DNA of 64,000 bases from Gari tellinella (GCA_922989275.2 OV277861.1:53731623-53795622), one strand, 5' to 3'; numbered from the stretch's first letter, positions 31,601 through 41,000 are shown. Program-made: numbers and translations. The notes: generated from the sequence alone by a model not told the origin.

Positions 31601-32768
31601 TAAGTTTACATTCTCTTAAATCTGAAAGGCTTTGTCTGCAGTTTTGTAAGTTTTGGGAATTTTCTTTTGTAAGATTGTCCTCTAATTGTTTAATTTTTTT
31701 AAGTAGGTCTGTTTCTTGTTTATTTATTTGTTTCTTTTTATAAGAGCCATAAGATATAGATTCCCCCCTGATTTCCATCAAAAGAGTTTCCAAGAACAGA
31801 TCATCTGGTATTGTAAACTGTATGTCACTGCAATGTATATTATTAATGTTATCCAAATTATACACAGGAATACAATATTGAGTCTTTATCTGTTTAATCT
31901 TAGCTTGAATTTGCTGGACATATTGTAAATCATTCAACAAAGAGTCATTATGTTTCCATAATCCTTTACCGTGATGAACGTTTGTAAATAACATGTTTAA
32001 TTTTACGATAGAATGATCTGAGTTCAAGCTTGGCTCTATATCACATGACTTTGAGAACTGTACCAAGTCTTCCGTAACAAGAAAATAGTCTAAACGTGCC
32101 TGTTGAAGTGGACGAGTACGTCGCCATGTAAATCTCTTTTTGTCTGGGTAGAGGTCTCTATATATATCAACTAACTGTCTATTTTGTATATTTTCAAGTA
32201 TTATATTTCTAGCGTTTTTGTTGTTAATTGTTTTGTAATTTTTGTAATCCATTTGAGGGTCTATAATGCAGTTAAAATCTCCGCATATTACATATGAATC
32301 ATTTCCAAAATCATCTATAATTTCGAAAATGTTATTAAAGAAACCCGGAGTATCCTTGTTTGGCCCATAGAGACTAACCAGTGTACATTTAAAATTATCA
32401 AACGTCAGATCCAAAATGACAAAATTGCCTTCTGTATCGCATACGCTTCTGTTAACATTTACTTTAATATTATTATTAAATAGAATAGCAACTCCTCTTG
32501 AACTAGATGAAAAACAACTGAGGTATACTTGTCCATTCCATTGTGCGTAGATTTGTTTTTCTTGGTCGCTTGTGAAATGAGTATCCTGAAGGCAATAAAT
32601 ATGGCATTTTTGATCTTTAAGGTGCTTGAATACATCTCTTCTTTTTTTGTTGCCATGGAGCCCACGACAATTTAGTGATAATATCTTAAGATCACCCATT
32701 AATTATGTAATTGTAGAAAGTAAAATAAAGTAATGATAATGTAGCTACAATGATAGAGGCATGTCTTC
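28641..32768 (-). mobile_element. L1/Tx1-type LINE with poly(A) tail
   Basis: Minus-strand element. The 3' end is a poly(A) stretch (28641-28666, seen as T on plus) preceded by AATAAA. The 3' untranslated part is about 260 bases, then one intact ORF (28926-32699). No separate ORF1 lies upstream, so it is 5' truncated or a one-ORF type. The 5' boundary is not defined; 32768 is the last point shown by a 16-base inverted repeat shared with the 3' end (32753-32768 and 28862-28877). No target duplication could be assigned. Confidence 0.85.
28926..32699 (-). CDS. LINE ORF2: apurinic-type endonuclease and reverse transcriptase
   Basis: 1257 codons, intact from ATG to TAA. Residues 1-235 form an exonuclease-endonuclease-phosphatase type endonuclease: LSLNCRGL, CLQDTHF (Asp where Glu is usual), YGPN, CGDFN, ARLDYFLV and NSDHSIV. 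The reverse transcriptase follows with GSDGFTTNFF, NWRPITLLNTVYKI, LLIDFEKAFDSLSW, GCRQGDPLSPYIF, the catalytic FADD (about residue 711) and GLNVNFDKTHVIWFG. A C-terminal Cys-His knuckle CSFCNKLPETIPHLFYNC lies near residue 1140. Order and motifs are those of L1/Tx1-clade LINEs, which nick target DNA and copy their RNA in place. The full-length frame suggests a young copy. The Asp in place of Glu in the endonuclease is conservative. Confidence 0.93.
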   Translation of the reverse strand: MGDLKILSLNCRGLHGNKKRRDVFKHLKDQKCHIYCLQDTHFTSDQEKQIYAQWNGQVYLSCFSSSSRGVAILFNNNIKVNVNRSVCDTEGNFVILDLTFDNFKCTLVSLYGPNKDTPGFFNNIFEIIDDFGNDSYVICGDFNCIIDPQMDYKNYKTINNKNARNIILENIQNRQLVDIYRDLYPDKKRFTWRRTRPLQQARLDYFLVTEDLVQFSKSCDIEPSLNSDHSIVKLNMLFTNVHHGKGLWKHNDSLLNDLQYVQQIQAKIKQIKTQYCIPVYNLDNINNIHCSDIQFTIPDDLFLETLLMEIRGESISYGSYKKKQINKQETDLLKKIKQLEDNLTKENSQNLQNCRQSLSDLRECKLKGHVIRSKAKWIEHGEKPSKFFCGLEKHNYINKTINKLEKTNGSLISNQNEILVETQQFYKRLYSNHDKDIFNQSFNAELNVNVNKITKNQAENLEGHITYQEASYTLKNMKNDKSPGSDGFTTNFFKMFWKDLGYLVVRSINSAFDKGILSISQRQGIITCIPKENKPRQFLKNWRPITLLNTVYKIASGSIANRLKNILPTIISVEQTGFLKNRYIGENIRLIYDVMQYAEENDIPGLLLLIDFEKAFDSLSWKFIQKVLDLFSFGESFKKWISVFYNDIKSSVIQNGFLSDFFNIERGCRQGDPLSPYIFILCTEVLTQKLKANKHIQGLTINGTKHILSQFADDTSIILDGSAISLNQTLNELSAFASLSGLNVNFDKTHVIWFGSKKYSSESIKTKFKLVWGNQEFKLLGVKFHVDLDKMIKLNYEEKVKSLKQMIQFWNRRFITPIGKITVIKTLFLPLFNHLFIALPDPNESILKTLNELFYNYLWKGPAKIKKSVIIKDYEEGGLRMINTHNFIKGLKCTWIRRLYQTDASWTTLTSHFLNIEKLINSGQHYTETASHKTNNIFWKDVLRAYTSYLRALPVKYKEHCLKCPLFYNPHIQIGGKSIFLKSWYEKGIRYTNDLYKNNKILTLDEFEQLHNIKVNSLFFIGVTKVVSKYVNTYSSTEPENDVHLPFIPHLFERVLNSKSGSRVFYDILNLNNAEPTSKEKWNSHYTFTQCQWSLFYNLPFQTTRDSNLQWLQVRILHRLLPVNTYLFTLKLRENDLCSFCNKLPETIPHLFYNCEKTNYFLKLVERILNNVNVTIQLNEVSILFGGNCKKLNLLNLYLKQYIYTARQYNQNMCIDSLKRYLKHKIDSNSLIAIQNNTEEDFEVKWEIVRKLYRLLA

Positions 32769-33994
32769 TACTAACGTGCAGTTTAGATAAGCTAAACTGG
32801 TAACAAAAACTAAGTGCGTGCATCCCGATTCAAGTATCTAATACATGTAGTTTAAGGTTTATAGGCATGATCTGGAGCTTATGGCAATACTAGCCTTCAT
32901 CATCTCTAATGTATAGGTACTAGCTTGATAATATACATGTAAATGCCTCCAGATAAGAGGTAGTAAACCTGAATAGATCCAAAATTCTCCCCTTTATAAC
33001 AGCATCAAACTCCGCGGCATACCCACTCACTGCAATCGTCTCAAAGAGACGATTCCAATGAGTAGCCACCCCAGGGTTCAACGCAGACATAAAGATTTGA
33101 GGTTTTAAAATACGCTTCCCATCTGGAGCACTGCAATATAGCAGCAGCTTTTTACATCAAATACACAAATAGCATACGAGTTACCCTTCTCCTACTGAAT
33201 ATTCACATACATCCAAAAGCAACTATAATCAAACTCCGCCCACAATAAACAGCGATCATCTGAACTATTATATTGGCTAATATAGAAACCGTTTTTCCCT
33301 TGAAAGGGTGCAGATGTATTTATCCGATTCTATAAGAAAGCACTACAACCCCGATCAGACTACTCCTTCTTAGTCTGTCTGATCTGGGTCTACACTTTTC
33401 TCAAAAGGCAAAGTGTACGCTGAATGCAGGAGAAGGATAAACACAAGAAAAAACAACATAGCAAAGAAGATTACACTTTGTGGTAAAACTTTTTACAAGT
33501 AACGTTATGGTTGTTTCCATCTGCAGAACTTTAAAGAAACTGGTTAAGTGTTCATAATTGTTTGGACACCGCCCTGGACATCCGGGTATTGACCTTAGCA
33601 AAATTAGGGTCAGGATAACAGTACTTGAAACTGTCATTGTCTTCGGCCACTGCTTCAGATAAGGGGAGAAGTACTCGAGGAATAACATCCTTGTATACCC
33701 ACTAAACTGTATGATTGTTTTGCTTTAGTTAACCATCGTCTTTTAAACAACGACGTCATATATAGGCACACATAAGTACGGGTTATCATTTTTTATCAAT
33801 AAACATATCTTCACCTATCATCCAATACCCTATTTCTAGTTTTAAAGAAATATGTTTTGATTTGGAATAATGGATATGTTATCAAAAGTCAACTTAAGAA
33901 ACTCGGTTAATTTCTATCTAAGAGATTTCAAGGTATCGAGTTTCGACTGTTATATATTCCTCAAGCTAATTTGAATGTCAAATTCATACTTTAA
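32769..33994. other. No gene; one family H relic (about 32945-33135)
   Basis: CCTCCAGATAAGAGGTAGTA and TTCCCATCTGGAGCACTG bound a decayed family H copy with core 3 (CAATCGTCTCAAAGAGACGA) at about 33036-33056. A core 1-like remnant CCGATCAGACTACTC/CTGTCTGATCTGGG is at about 33351-33393. Confidence 0.5.
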
Positions 33995-34328
33995 TAGAAT
34001 GATTAAGCGAGACTTACCTTCGCAGAAGGGAAGTTGAAGGTTGATCTAGATTTTATCGGCTTCAAGCCTCCGCAGGAGACACATGAGAAGATCCTGGTAT
34101 ATCCCCCAAAAGGCCTAATCATACTTGAGAGTGCCATAGATGCTGGTCAGCCACATTTGGAGAGCAAAAACCAGGATCTATGGCTAATGAAGGAAGAATC
34201 CAAAACCAACCCAAAACACTGGGCGGGAAAGGGTGGGCATGTGTCTCCTGCGGAGGCTTGAAGCCGATAAAATCTAGATCAACCTTCAACTTCCCTTCTG
34301 CGAAGGTAAGTCTCGCTTAATCATTCTA
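33995..34328. repeat. 91-bp perfect inverted repeat at the DIRS left end
   Basis: 33995-34085 and 34238-34328 are exact reverse complements with a 152-base loop. The arms contain TTTTATCGGCTTCAAGCCTC, related to the element terminus, and AAGGTAAGT, a consensus splice-donor word. The loop contains GATCCTGGTATATCCCCCAA, shared with the right terminus. Confidence 0.85.
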
Positions 34329-34488
34329 TTTTATCGGCTTCATGCCCCGCATGGAGCCCCATGAGACTTTAGAGTGGATTCTTCCTTCATTGTAAAATAA
34401 TCATGAAATGAAATTATTACCACTAATATAGTATTTAGTGACTATTTTATTATTATTAACATACATGCGATTAAAGTATATTACCAAT

Positions 34489-35710
34489 CTACTTTGTTGT
34501 ATCCGAATAACCCCTAGTAAGAATTGAAAGGGGAACATCTTGAGTTGAAGTTACAGTTTTCAAATAAAACTTTTTAAATGTATTTGCATTTGTCCATCCA
34601 GCTGTTTTAGTAATAGTGTCCAATGGCACCCCTTGGAAATAAGCAGCTGACGTCGAAGCTGCCCTTGTACTGTGTGCACCGAATTCTTTCCCTATTCCTG
34701 CTCTTACTAGAAAGTTCTTAACCCACCTAGCAATAGTTGATTTAGTTACAGCCTTAAATGGTAACTGTGTGCTTATCAACAATTTTCTTTCCTCCTTACG
34801 CAGAGAATGTTCTCTTAATGTATTCTGATAGTGTATTCACCTCACAGAGGTGTTTGTTAAGCGAATACTCTTTCAAAATAATATCATTCAAATGATGCCC
34901 TGGCCTAGATTGCTTTAGTAAATGGTTTGTTTTTATAATGACTTTTCCCGGTACGAAACTAATATCATCAAGTTGTACTAAATGAAGCGTTTGACACCTT
35001 TGAGCAGTGGTTAGAAGAAATAGCACACACAGTTTACATGATAACTGCATTAGAGTAAGATCCTTGATTTCTTGAATGTAATTTAAAACAATATTTACAT
35101 CCCAGACGGAAGAATATCTTGGGAGGCTGGGTCTTTTTAAATAAACTCCTTGCATAAACTTCTTTATCAAGAAATTAGCACTGTAGTCAAGACCACTACA
35201 TAACTTCACAAAATTATTGACAGCTGATCTGGTTGTTTGTAGTGCACTATATTTGAGTCCACTGTTATGTAGAGAAATCAGAAAAGCTAATATGGTATTT
35301 ACAGATGGTCGAAAGGGATCTCTGTCTGTTCCACAAAAAAGCAACCATCTCTTAATGTAACTGTCATATTGCCGTTTTGTTGCTTCTCGCCATGAGTCGA
35401 GGATAATGTTCTGAGCCTCTTTCGGTACTCCTCTGCTTTCCAATTTTTCCCTGATACGCGGAAAACAGCTAGTTTCATCTTTGTTAGTGGGTGTTTGTAT
35501 TTCGGCTTGTGTGGCAATTTCAGTATTTCCTGAGGAGTTGGCAATGTCTTGCAATTCTCCACAATCATATGCAGAAGACTTGCCCACCATGGCTGAGTTG
35601 GCCAGATTGGAGCCACAAGAACTGCCTCCGTAGAGTCTTGGCTTATCTTTTGTAAGACTTGCGCAATCAAACTGAAAGGTGCAAAGATATAGAATAATCC
35701 ATTTGACCAC
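34489..35710 (-). pseudogene. DIRS tyrosine recombinase (integrase), frameshifted
   Basis: Two adjoining minus-strand frames together cover the domain. The first (stop at 34796) has the N-terminal SAM-like part (ATKRQYDSYIKRWLLFC, NTILAFLISLH) and the first catalytic Arg in LTTAQRCQTLHLV (near 34990). The second (34489-34782) has the HSTRAAS box (His-x-x-Arg, near 34670), GWTNANTF and the nucleophile Tyr in FKKFYLK (near 34555). They are joined by a one-base frameshift near 34797. The family recombines the circular DNA copy into the genome. The N-terminal 412 bases overlap the RT frame, as in other DIRS elements; the true start is unknown (no ATG at 35710). Confidence 0.8.
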
Positions 35711-37260
35711 TCAATAGAAAAAGCGTCTACAGCCCAAGCATTAGGGTCTGGCAGCCGAGAGACATATTTCACTGTCTTATTATTCAATCTTGATGCAAAT
35801 AGGTCAACTGAGAGACCCGGATAAAGAGAATATATCCGCTGAAAAATATGTTCAGACAAGGACCATTCCAAATCATCATGAAATGACCTAGACATTTTGT
35901 CTGCTTCGACATTTAATTTTCCTGGTAAGTATGCAGCACTAATATGAATGTTTCTTTCGATACACCAATGCCATATTTCTCTTGATATGTTGTCTAAAGT
36001 TACAGATTTCCCACCAAACTTGTTTATATAGGAACAACTTGTTGTGTTGTCCATGTAAATCTTTACATGTTCACCACTGAGGCTTCGACAAAATGATAAA
36101 AGTGTCAGCTGACACGCTTTGAGTTCTAAAATGTTGATATGCAATTTTTGTTCGTCAATTGACCACTGCCCCCCTGTCTTATCCTTTGTGGTTTTATTTA
36201 TTCCGCCCCATCCTTTCAAACTTGCATCGGAACAAAGCACAACGGATGGTTTTTTACGCATTATAGGCTTGAAGATTGATGGTAAGTTCTTAATCCACCA
36301 GTTTAAGTGTTCTTTGATTGATTTTGGAATTTTCATGAATCTGTCAAAATTACCACGGTAACGTCTCAGATATTGATCTCGGAGTTTTTCTAAAGGTTTG
36401 TAATATAGCTGTGCATAGTCCACTCCAGGTTCTGCGGCTACTAACTTTCCTATCAGTTTACAGAAATTGCGAATCGTACAGCGTATTGTCAATCTAAAAT
36501 CACTGCAAAGCGTTATTATTTCATCTCTGCGTTCCTTTGTGAGGCGAACTGACATTGTTTCTGAACACAAAAGAAAACCTGAAACTACAATTTGCTTGCA
36601 CGGTACTAATACCGACTTCTTTAGATTAACAGTAAAACCTAAAGCATCCATTAATTGCACTGTATCCTGTATATTTCTTTTGCAAGATTCAAATGTATGA
36701 CCTTGAAGGCAACTGTCATCAATGTAAGCTGTACTGATATGCCCTTTTGCTCGAAGGGAAGCAAATACTGGTTTTAAAAGTTTAGTAAAAACAAAAGGAG
36801 AAGTACCCAGACCCATAATTAAGCAGCAAAATTGAAACAACTGGCCTCTGTGGATAAATCGAAAATATTTCCTGTCTTCTGTCCTAATGGGAATTGAATA
36901 GTAGCTATCTGCAAGATCAACAGACCCAAAATACATTCCTGGTCGTACAGATTCAGTTGCATGTTTTAAAGTTTCCATCTTGAAATGACAAGTTTGAATA
37001 TAATCTTCATTGAACTTTTTTAAATTTAATATTATCCTAATTTTATTTTCCTTTTTTGGTCTATAAAAAATGTTAGAGATATACTCTCGTTCCTCTGACT
37101 TTACCACCTTTTCTATAATATTGCTACTGAGGAAGCGGTCAATTTCCGAATCAATCTGATCTAATTCTGGTTTTGAAAATTTTATAGGTTTTGGCAAACA
37201 AGTTTGTATGGGACATTTTGATAGTTCTACCGAATAACCACAAATTATTTTAGGATCCAT
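35299..37260 (-). CDS. DIRS reverse transcriptase / RNase H / methyltransferase-like protein
   Basis: 653 codons from ATG at 37260. The RT has NIFYRPKKENKIRIILNLK, the first catalytic Asp in FGSVDLADSYY (about residue 115), LIMGLGTSPFVFTK and YIDD (179-182). RNase H has CSDASLKGWGG (Asp345), ILELKA (Glu379), MDNTT (Asp404) and EADKMSR (Asp454). Residues 485-560 (VDLFASRLNN, PDPNAWAVDAFSIEWSN, PIWPTQPWW) match the region described in DIRS elements as DAM-like methyltransferase. Just upstream, a different frame (37245-37478) encodes QWQKITQDRWIL, which normally begins the RT protein, so a frameshift near 37258 has probably cut off the natural N-terminus. Confidence 0.88.
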   Translation of the reverse strand: MDPKIICGYSVELSKCPIQTCLPKPIKFSKPELDQIDSEIDRFLSSNIIEKVVKSEEREYISNIFYRPKKENKIRIILNLKKFNEDYIQTCHFKMETLKHATESVRPGMYFGSVDLADSYYSIPIRTEDRKYFRFIHRGQLFQFCCLIMGLGTSPFVFTKLLKPVFASLRAKGHISTAYIDDSCLQGHTFESCKRNIQDTVQLMDALGFTVNLKKSVLVPCKQIVVSGFLLCSETMSVRLTKERRDEIITLCSDFRLTIRCTIRNFCKLIGKLVAAEPGVDYAQLYYKPLEKLRDQYLRRYRGNFDRFMKIPKSIKEHLNWWIKNLPSIFKPIMRKKPSVVLCSDASLKGWGGINKTTKDKTGGQWSIDEQKLHINILELKACQLTLLSFCRSLSGEHVKIYMDNTTSCSYINKFGGKSVTLDNISREIWHWCIERNIHISAAYLPGKLNVEADKMSRSFHDDLEWSLSEHIFQRIYSLYPGLSVDLFASRLNNKTVKYVSRLPDPNAWAVDAFSIEWSNGLFYIFAPFSLIAQVLQKISQDSTEAVLVAPIWPTQPWWASLLHMIVENCKTLPTPQEILKLPHKPKYKHPLTKMKLAVFRVSGKNWKAEEYRKRLRTLSSTHGEKQQNGNMTVTLRDGCFFVEQTEIPFDHL

Positions 37261-37366
37261 CTATCTTGTGTTATTTTCTGCCATTGATTAAAATGTTTTG
37301 CCGTTTTTCCGGCGAGAAAGTTGTCTTGTGTATTGTTAATCGTAACATTACTCAAACTTACAGCAG

Positions 37367-38299
37367 CTAGTTGTTGTTGTTTGCCTGTCTCTTCCATTTG
37401 TTGTAGTTGTTTTGGTTTTTCTTCCTGTACTTGTTGTCTGTAAAGTTTGATCTTTTGTTGAAGTTCTGTCTGTACCATGGGCCATTCTGGTGTTTTCTGA
37501 AGAAGTTCTGGCCCCTGCCTTGGTACAAAAAAGTCCGGCTTTTTTGCTGTTGAACATGCTGAATGGCAGAGGTTGTCAGTTGAGTTGATTTGTCATTAAG
37601 GGCCTTCACCTCATCCTTGAAATTGTCCCCAAACAGTTGAGTGGCAGAAGATGATGAATCACAGATTGATTTGAATTGTGGAAGAACTTCCTTTTTAATC
37701 TTTTCCTTTCTTTTCTCTGTATTTTGGTTGATGAAGTGGCAAATCATTTTGAAAGCATCGCTTACATGAGGCTTTACATCCTGACTCTCCTTCTTTTCCT
37801 TCAACAAGTCCAGTACCTTGATAATGGGCACTAAGCATGCTGATAGTTGTGCCGTACTCTTTTGCAAGTATACATCAGCAACTCTTGTTTCCCTTTTAAG
37901 TTGCCTCCAGATGGAATTGTCAACACTTGGGACCTGCAGGTTCTCTATGTTGTCAGGCCTCCTATTTCGGTCCATCAATTCTTGCATTTTGTCGCTTTGC
38001 GTCGGAGCTCGAAGGGCTTGACTAGTGACCTTCCCTAAAGCAACAGATACGGCTGGTCCGGTCACGGCCTGAGTATTAAAAAAGTCCCCAAGGTCTTGGA
38101 GCAAATCTGAATCTATGTCGTCTTCAACGTGGCTATTGCCAGCCTCACGTGTTCCATTGTCCAGAAAGTCGTCCACATCGATTGATTGAGCAGGTTTGGA
38201 TGTTTTTTGTGCCTTGCTACATCCAGGGTTTTCTGCCTCATCCCGCTTCCTTTTGCCCGTTTCTGTAAGATTGATAGCATGAGACATTTTGTCCCACAT
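37367..38299 (-). CDS. DIRS gag-like protein, main part
   Basis: 310 codons. No enzyme motif. It has a basic patch (GKRKRDE), an acidic stretch (VEDDIDSDLLQDLGDFF), a helical middle and a C-terminal Asn/Lys/Gln-rich basic tail, typical of retroelement nucleic-acid-binding gag proteins. The position directly upstream of RT supports the role. The upstream frame 38314-38445 (beginning MSDLESNQSPQNLGGALG) appears to be its true N-terminus, displaced by a frameshift near 38340; the downstream frame is open through the junction. Confidence 0.65.
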   Translation of the reverse strand: MWDKMSHAINLTETGKRKRDEAENPGCSKAQKTSKPAQSIDVDDFLDNGTREAGNSHVEDDIDSDLLQDLGDFFNTQAVTGPAVSVALGKVTSQALRAPTQSDKMQELMDRNRRPDNIENLQVPSVDNSIWRQLKRETRVADVYLQKSTAQLSACLVPIIKVLDLLKEKKESQDVKPHVSDAFKMICHFINQNTEKRKEKIKKEVLPQFKSICDSSSSATQLFGDNFKDEVKALNDKSTQLTTSAIQHVQQQKSRTFLYQGRGQNFFRKHQNGPWYRQNFNKRSNFTDNKYRKKNQNNYNKWKRQANNNN

Positions 38300-38313
38300 T
38301 TCTGCCTTTTCAG

Positions 38314-38445
38314 TTAAGGCTTGAACTGTTTGCTTAAGGTCAGCAGGAGTTCTTCCCCTTGTAGCTGCATTTTGGATCCTGACTGTTGATCCCCTAAAGC
38401 GCCCCCAAGGTTTTGTGGGCTTTGATTACTTTCTAAATCTGACAT
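38314..38445 (-). pseudogene. Probable N-terminus of the DIRS gag, out of frame
   Basis: ATG at 38445 opens MSDLESNQSPQNLGGALG and stops at 38314. The neighbouring frame stays open across the stop and continues into the main gag ORF. Upstream, TCTTATTTTCAG (minus strand, ending at 38471) looks like a splice acceptor. Confidence 0.45.
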
Positions 38446-38473
38446 TTTTCTCACGGCCAGGGTCTTGATTCTG

Positions 38474-39083
38474 AAAATAAGATATGGTTTTATCTCAGCA
38501 GCCTGTTGGCTTAAGTACAGCAATTAGCAGAATTCTCTGCCTAATGTAAACAAAACTGACCAAGACAAGTGGTGATAAGGAGATAAGCTGGACACTGGCT
38601 GTTGTAGCAGCCTGGCCGGAACAGTCCATTAACCCTATGTACAGTTAATTGGGTGAAGTAATTATTGTTTCCAAAATCGGTGTATTGCAGTATATATATA
38701 CATATATATTTTTAAATGTGCATACATATGTCCAAATCTGTCTTAAATCAAGATAAACAAATTTTGAAGTTGCTGTTGTTGTTCAAAATAGAATTTTAAT
38801 ATGCACTGCATAAGTCATATCACCTGCACTGAGTGTGAATGTATAGCTGTGTACAATATTTGCCCCTTGCTATTTTGCCATGTCGGCAACTGTCTTATAC
38901 AGTGTCTTTCGACAGGTGTCATGTTGACACATATTGTATAATAGTGTATTAGCTTTGCTAAAGGCTGTCGCCAGGTTGCCTGTCGGCTGGGCATATTGTA
39001 GACTTATGCTTTATTCTTCAGACACTGCAAACTCCTTAATTAACACCGATTTTGAAATATAAAAGTAAAATTTAATTTCTTAC
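38474..39083 (-). other. Possible intron in the DIRS 5' leader
   Basis: On the minus strand ACAG|GTAAGAAAT at 39084/39083 is a good splice donor and TATCTTATTTTCAG ending at 38471 a good acceptor, just before the gag ATG. The span has no coding content. This is inference from consensus alone; there is no transcript evidence. Confidence 0.3.
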
Positions 39084-39396
39084 CTGTTTCTGTATCTGGA
39101 AATGATTGAAATTCCCTTGAAATGGAATAACCACAACACAGTAAAACTAAAACTGAAAATTATCGATACTATTTCTCCCAAGTTAAATGATCAACATGTG
39201 CCTTTGGGTGATTGCCTGGTTATGATTAGGCCTTTTGGGGGATATACCAGGATCTTCTCATGGGGCTCCATGCGGGGCATGAAGCCGATAAAATACCCTG
39301 TGCACGACAATAATATTTATTATATCATCCATGATTTTTTTTAAAACAAGCTGTCAATTTGCTATTTGGTGTTCCGGGTCTTTCCTTTCATCCTTT

Positions 39397-39625
39397 TTAA
39401 CCCATTTATACCCAGTGGATTCTTCCATGTTTATATATTGGACTAGTCCATTTTTTATCAAAGGGATGCCTGGTCAAATTTTTCATTTTCATTTTGTTTT
39501 ATATTGAGATTCTTATCAGCAAACAGTGTAGGCTCTGATTAGACGCCGCATTATGCGGCGTCTAATCAGAGTCTACACTGTTTGCCTATGTCCCATATAT
39601 GGGATCGTGGGCACACATGGGTTAA
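39397..39625 (-). mobile_element. MITE family A, full copy
   Basis: TTAACCCATTTATACCCAGT to GGGCACACATGGGTTAA. The core 1 hairpin is perfect, with GATT instead of GATC at the inner stem on one side and ATC on the other (a paired change). Confidence 0.88.
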
Positions 39626-40239
39626 AGCTATATTCTGTAATATGTTTCTCTGTAACTGAGGGTATATTCTGAAAATTCAAAGAGTTGGTTCGCAATTGAT
39701 TTATATGCTTAAACCACACCAAAGACCCCTCGGCGATGAAGTTCTTTGAATCACTAATTTACTCACATGAATGGAATTTCTGTTGCACTAATTATAGCTT
39801 AACCTATATACAGCGGCCGTTCAAAAGTAGTACCTACATTTTTGTATATCTCATTTATCTAGCAGCTTTAACACGACGAAGGTAATGCAGATAACTCATA
39901 CGGAATTGTATGCATTTGTTTGTTCTGTATTTAAGCAGTACCTTGTCGTAAGCATCGCTAATGTTTTATACTGAGTGGCCACTGCACACAGCATTTTCTG
40001 TAGTTACTTGGTATATTTTATATTCAGTTATATTTAGTCACTAATAAAACAATATCAAACGTGTAAATAAACTGTACCTTTTATTTCTCACCTATGCCTC
40101 TAGAAAAAATCAAAGTACTCACAGTACTGAAGATTCCTGATAGTTTTATATAACATGGCCATGCGGCGACTGATATGGATTCAAAGTGCTTGCAAAAATT
40201 ATTTTTTCGCGATCAGCAGGCAAATGGTTAAGGCAAGTG
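39626..40239. other. No feature recognised
   Basis: No gene or repeat boundary seen. Confidence 0.45.
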
Positions 40240-40244
40240 TTTTG

Positions 40245-40385
40245 GGACACTGCTATATTTCAAGCTCGGTTTAGGGTTACATACCCGTGTTTCAAAGTTA
40301 AAATGCGGTTTAGCCGCGTTTTAACTTTGAAACACGGGTATGTTCGATTTAACCGAGTTCAAGATATCGAAGTTCGACAGTATAC
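40245..40385. repeat. Palindrome of about 140 bp
   Basis: The inner arms ACCCGTGTTTCAAAGTTAAA and complement are perfect around GCGGTTTAGCCGC. The outer arms TATTTCAAGCTCGGTTTAG and TTTAACCGAGTTCAAGATAT are imperfect. No second full copy in the window. Confidence 0.75.
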
Positions 40386-40671
40386 TCTTTCCTTGCTACT
40401 GAAACATACAATCAAACAACCTTTGAACGCATCCGTATTTTTAAGTTGAAACATGGCTTTATCTTTTTCACTTTAAGACAAGAGTGTGAACGACTCAAGC
40501 GATCCTAATTTATCGATATTCAATAGCAATAGTACGTTAAAGCTCGAATTAAGCCTGTTCGACTGAATTGATGGCCGCTCAAGACCGTCAGCATCTTATA
40601 TCGACTGTCTCTGCATTATACGTGTAATATGTTCACCTAGTGTAGGGGGGAGGGGGTCAAGAAGGTCATAG

Positions 40672-40797
40672 TTAACCCATTTGTGCCCACGATCCCATAT
40701 ATGGGACATAGGCAAACAGTGTAGACTCTGATCAGACGTCGCATTATGCGGCGTCTGATCAGGGTCTACAGTGTTTGCTGATAGGAATTTCAATATG
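40672..40797 (+). mobile_element. MITE family A, 3'-truncated copy
   Basis: TTAACCCATTTGTGCCCAC and the core 1 hairpin are intact; the family sequence stops after GATAGGAATTTCAATAT. Confidence 0.85.
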
Positions 40798-41000
40798 CCT
40801 TTGTCGAAACCTATCGTGTGTTTTATCCCTATCAATATCATGCTAACGTTTGATTTTCTTCTGTTGTCTGTACATTTTAATATAAATACAATTCAGATTT
40901 GACTTGCACAAAAAGTACTACGAGTGTCAACTAATTGTTACCCTGATTAGACCCCCGTGTTACTTTGGTTTCCGTTCTTTGTCAGCTATCTGCAGTCTTT

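Larger units (their letters stand above)
33995..39293 (-). mobile_element. DIRS-type tyrosine-recombinase retrotransposon, nearly complete
   Basis: On the minus strand it carries gag, RT/RNase H/methyltransferase-like and tyrosine recombinase in DIRS order. The right terminus (39217-39293, starting inward from TATTTTATCGGCTTCATGCC) is repeated inverted at the left at 34328-34363 and, more diverged but longer, at 34049-34124. The left end also has a perfect 91-bp inverted repeat (33995-34085 and 34238-34328). Inverted termini plus an internal complementary region are known DIRS features; no target duplication is expected. Frameshifts in each ORF suggest this copy is inactive. Confidence 0.85.

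Noticed and set aside
28629..33552. TGGTTAAGTGTT on both sides of the LINE as a target duplication
   Set aside because: The right copy (33541) lies beyond a family H MITE that does not belong to the LINE, so the match would require an extra-long leader with a nested element; a chance match is as likely.
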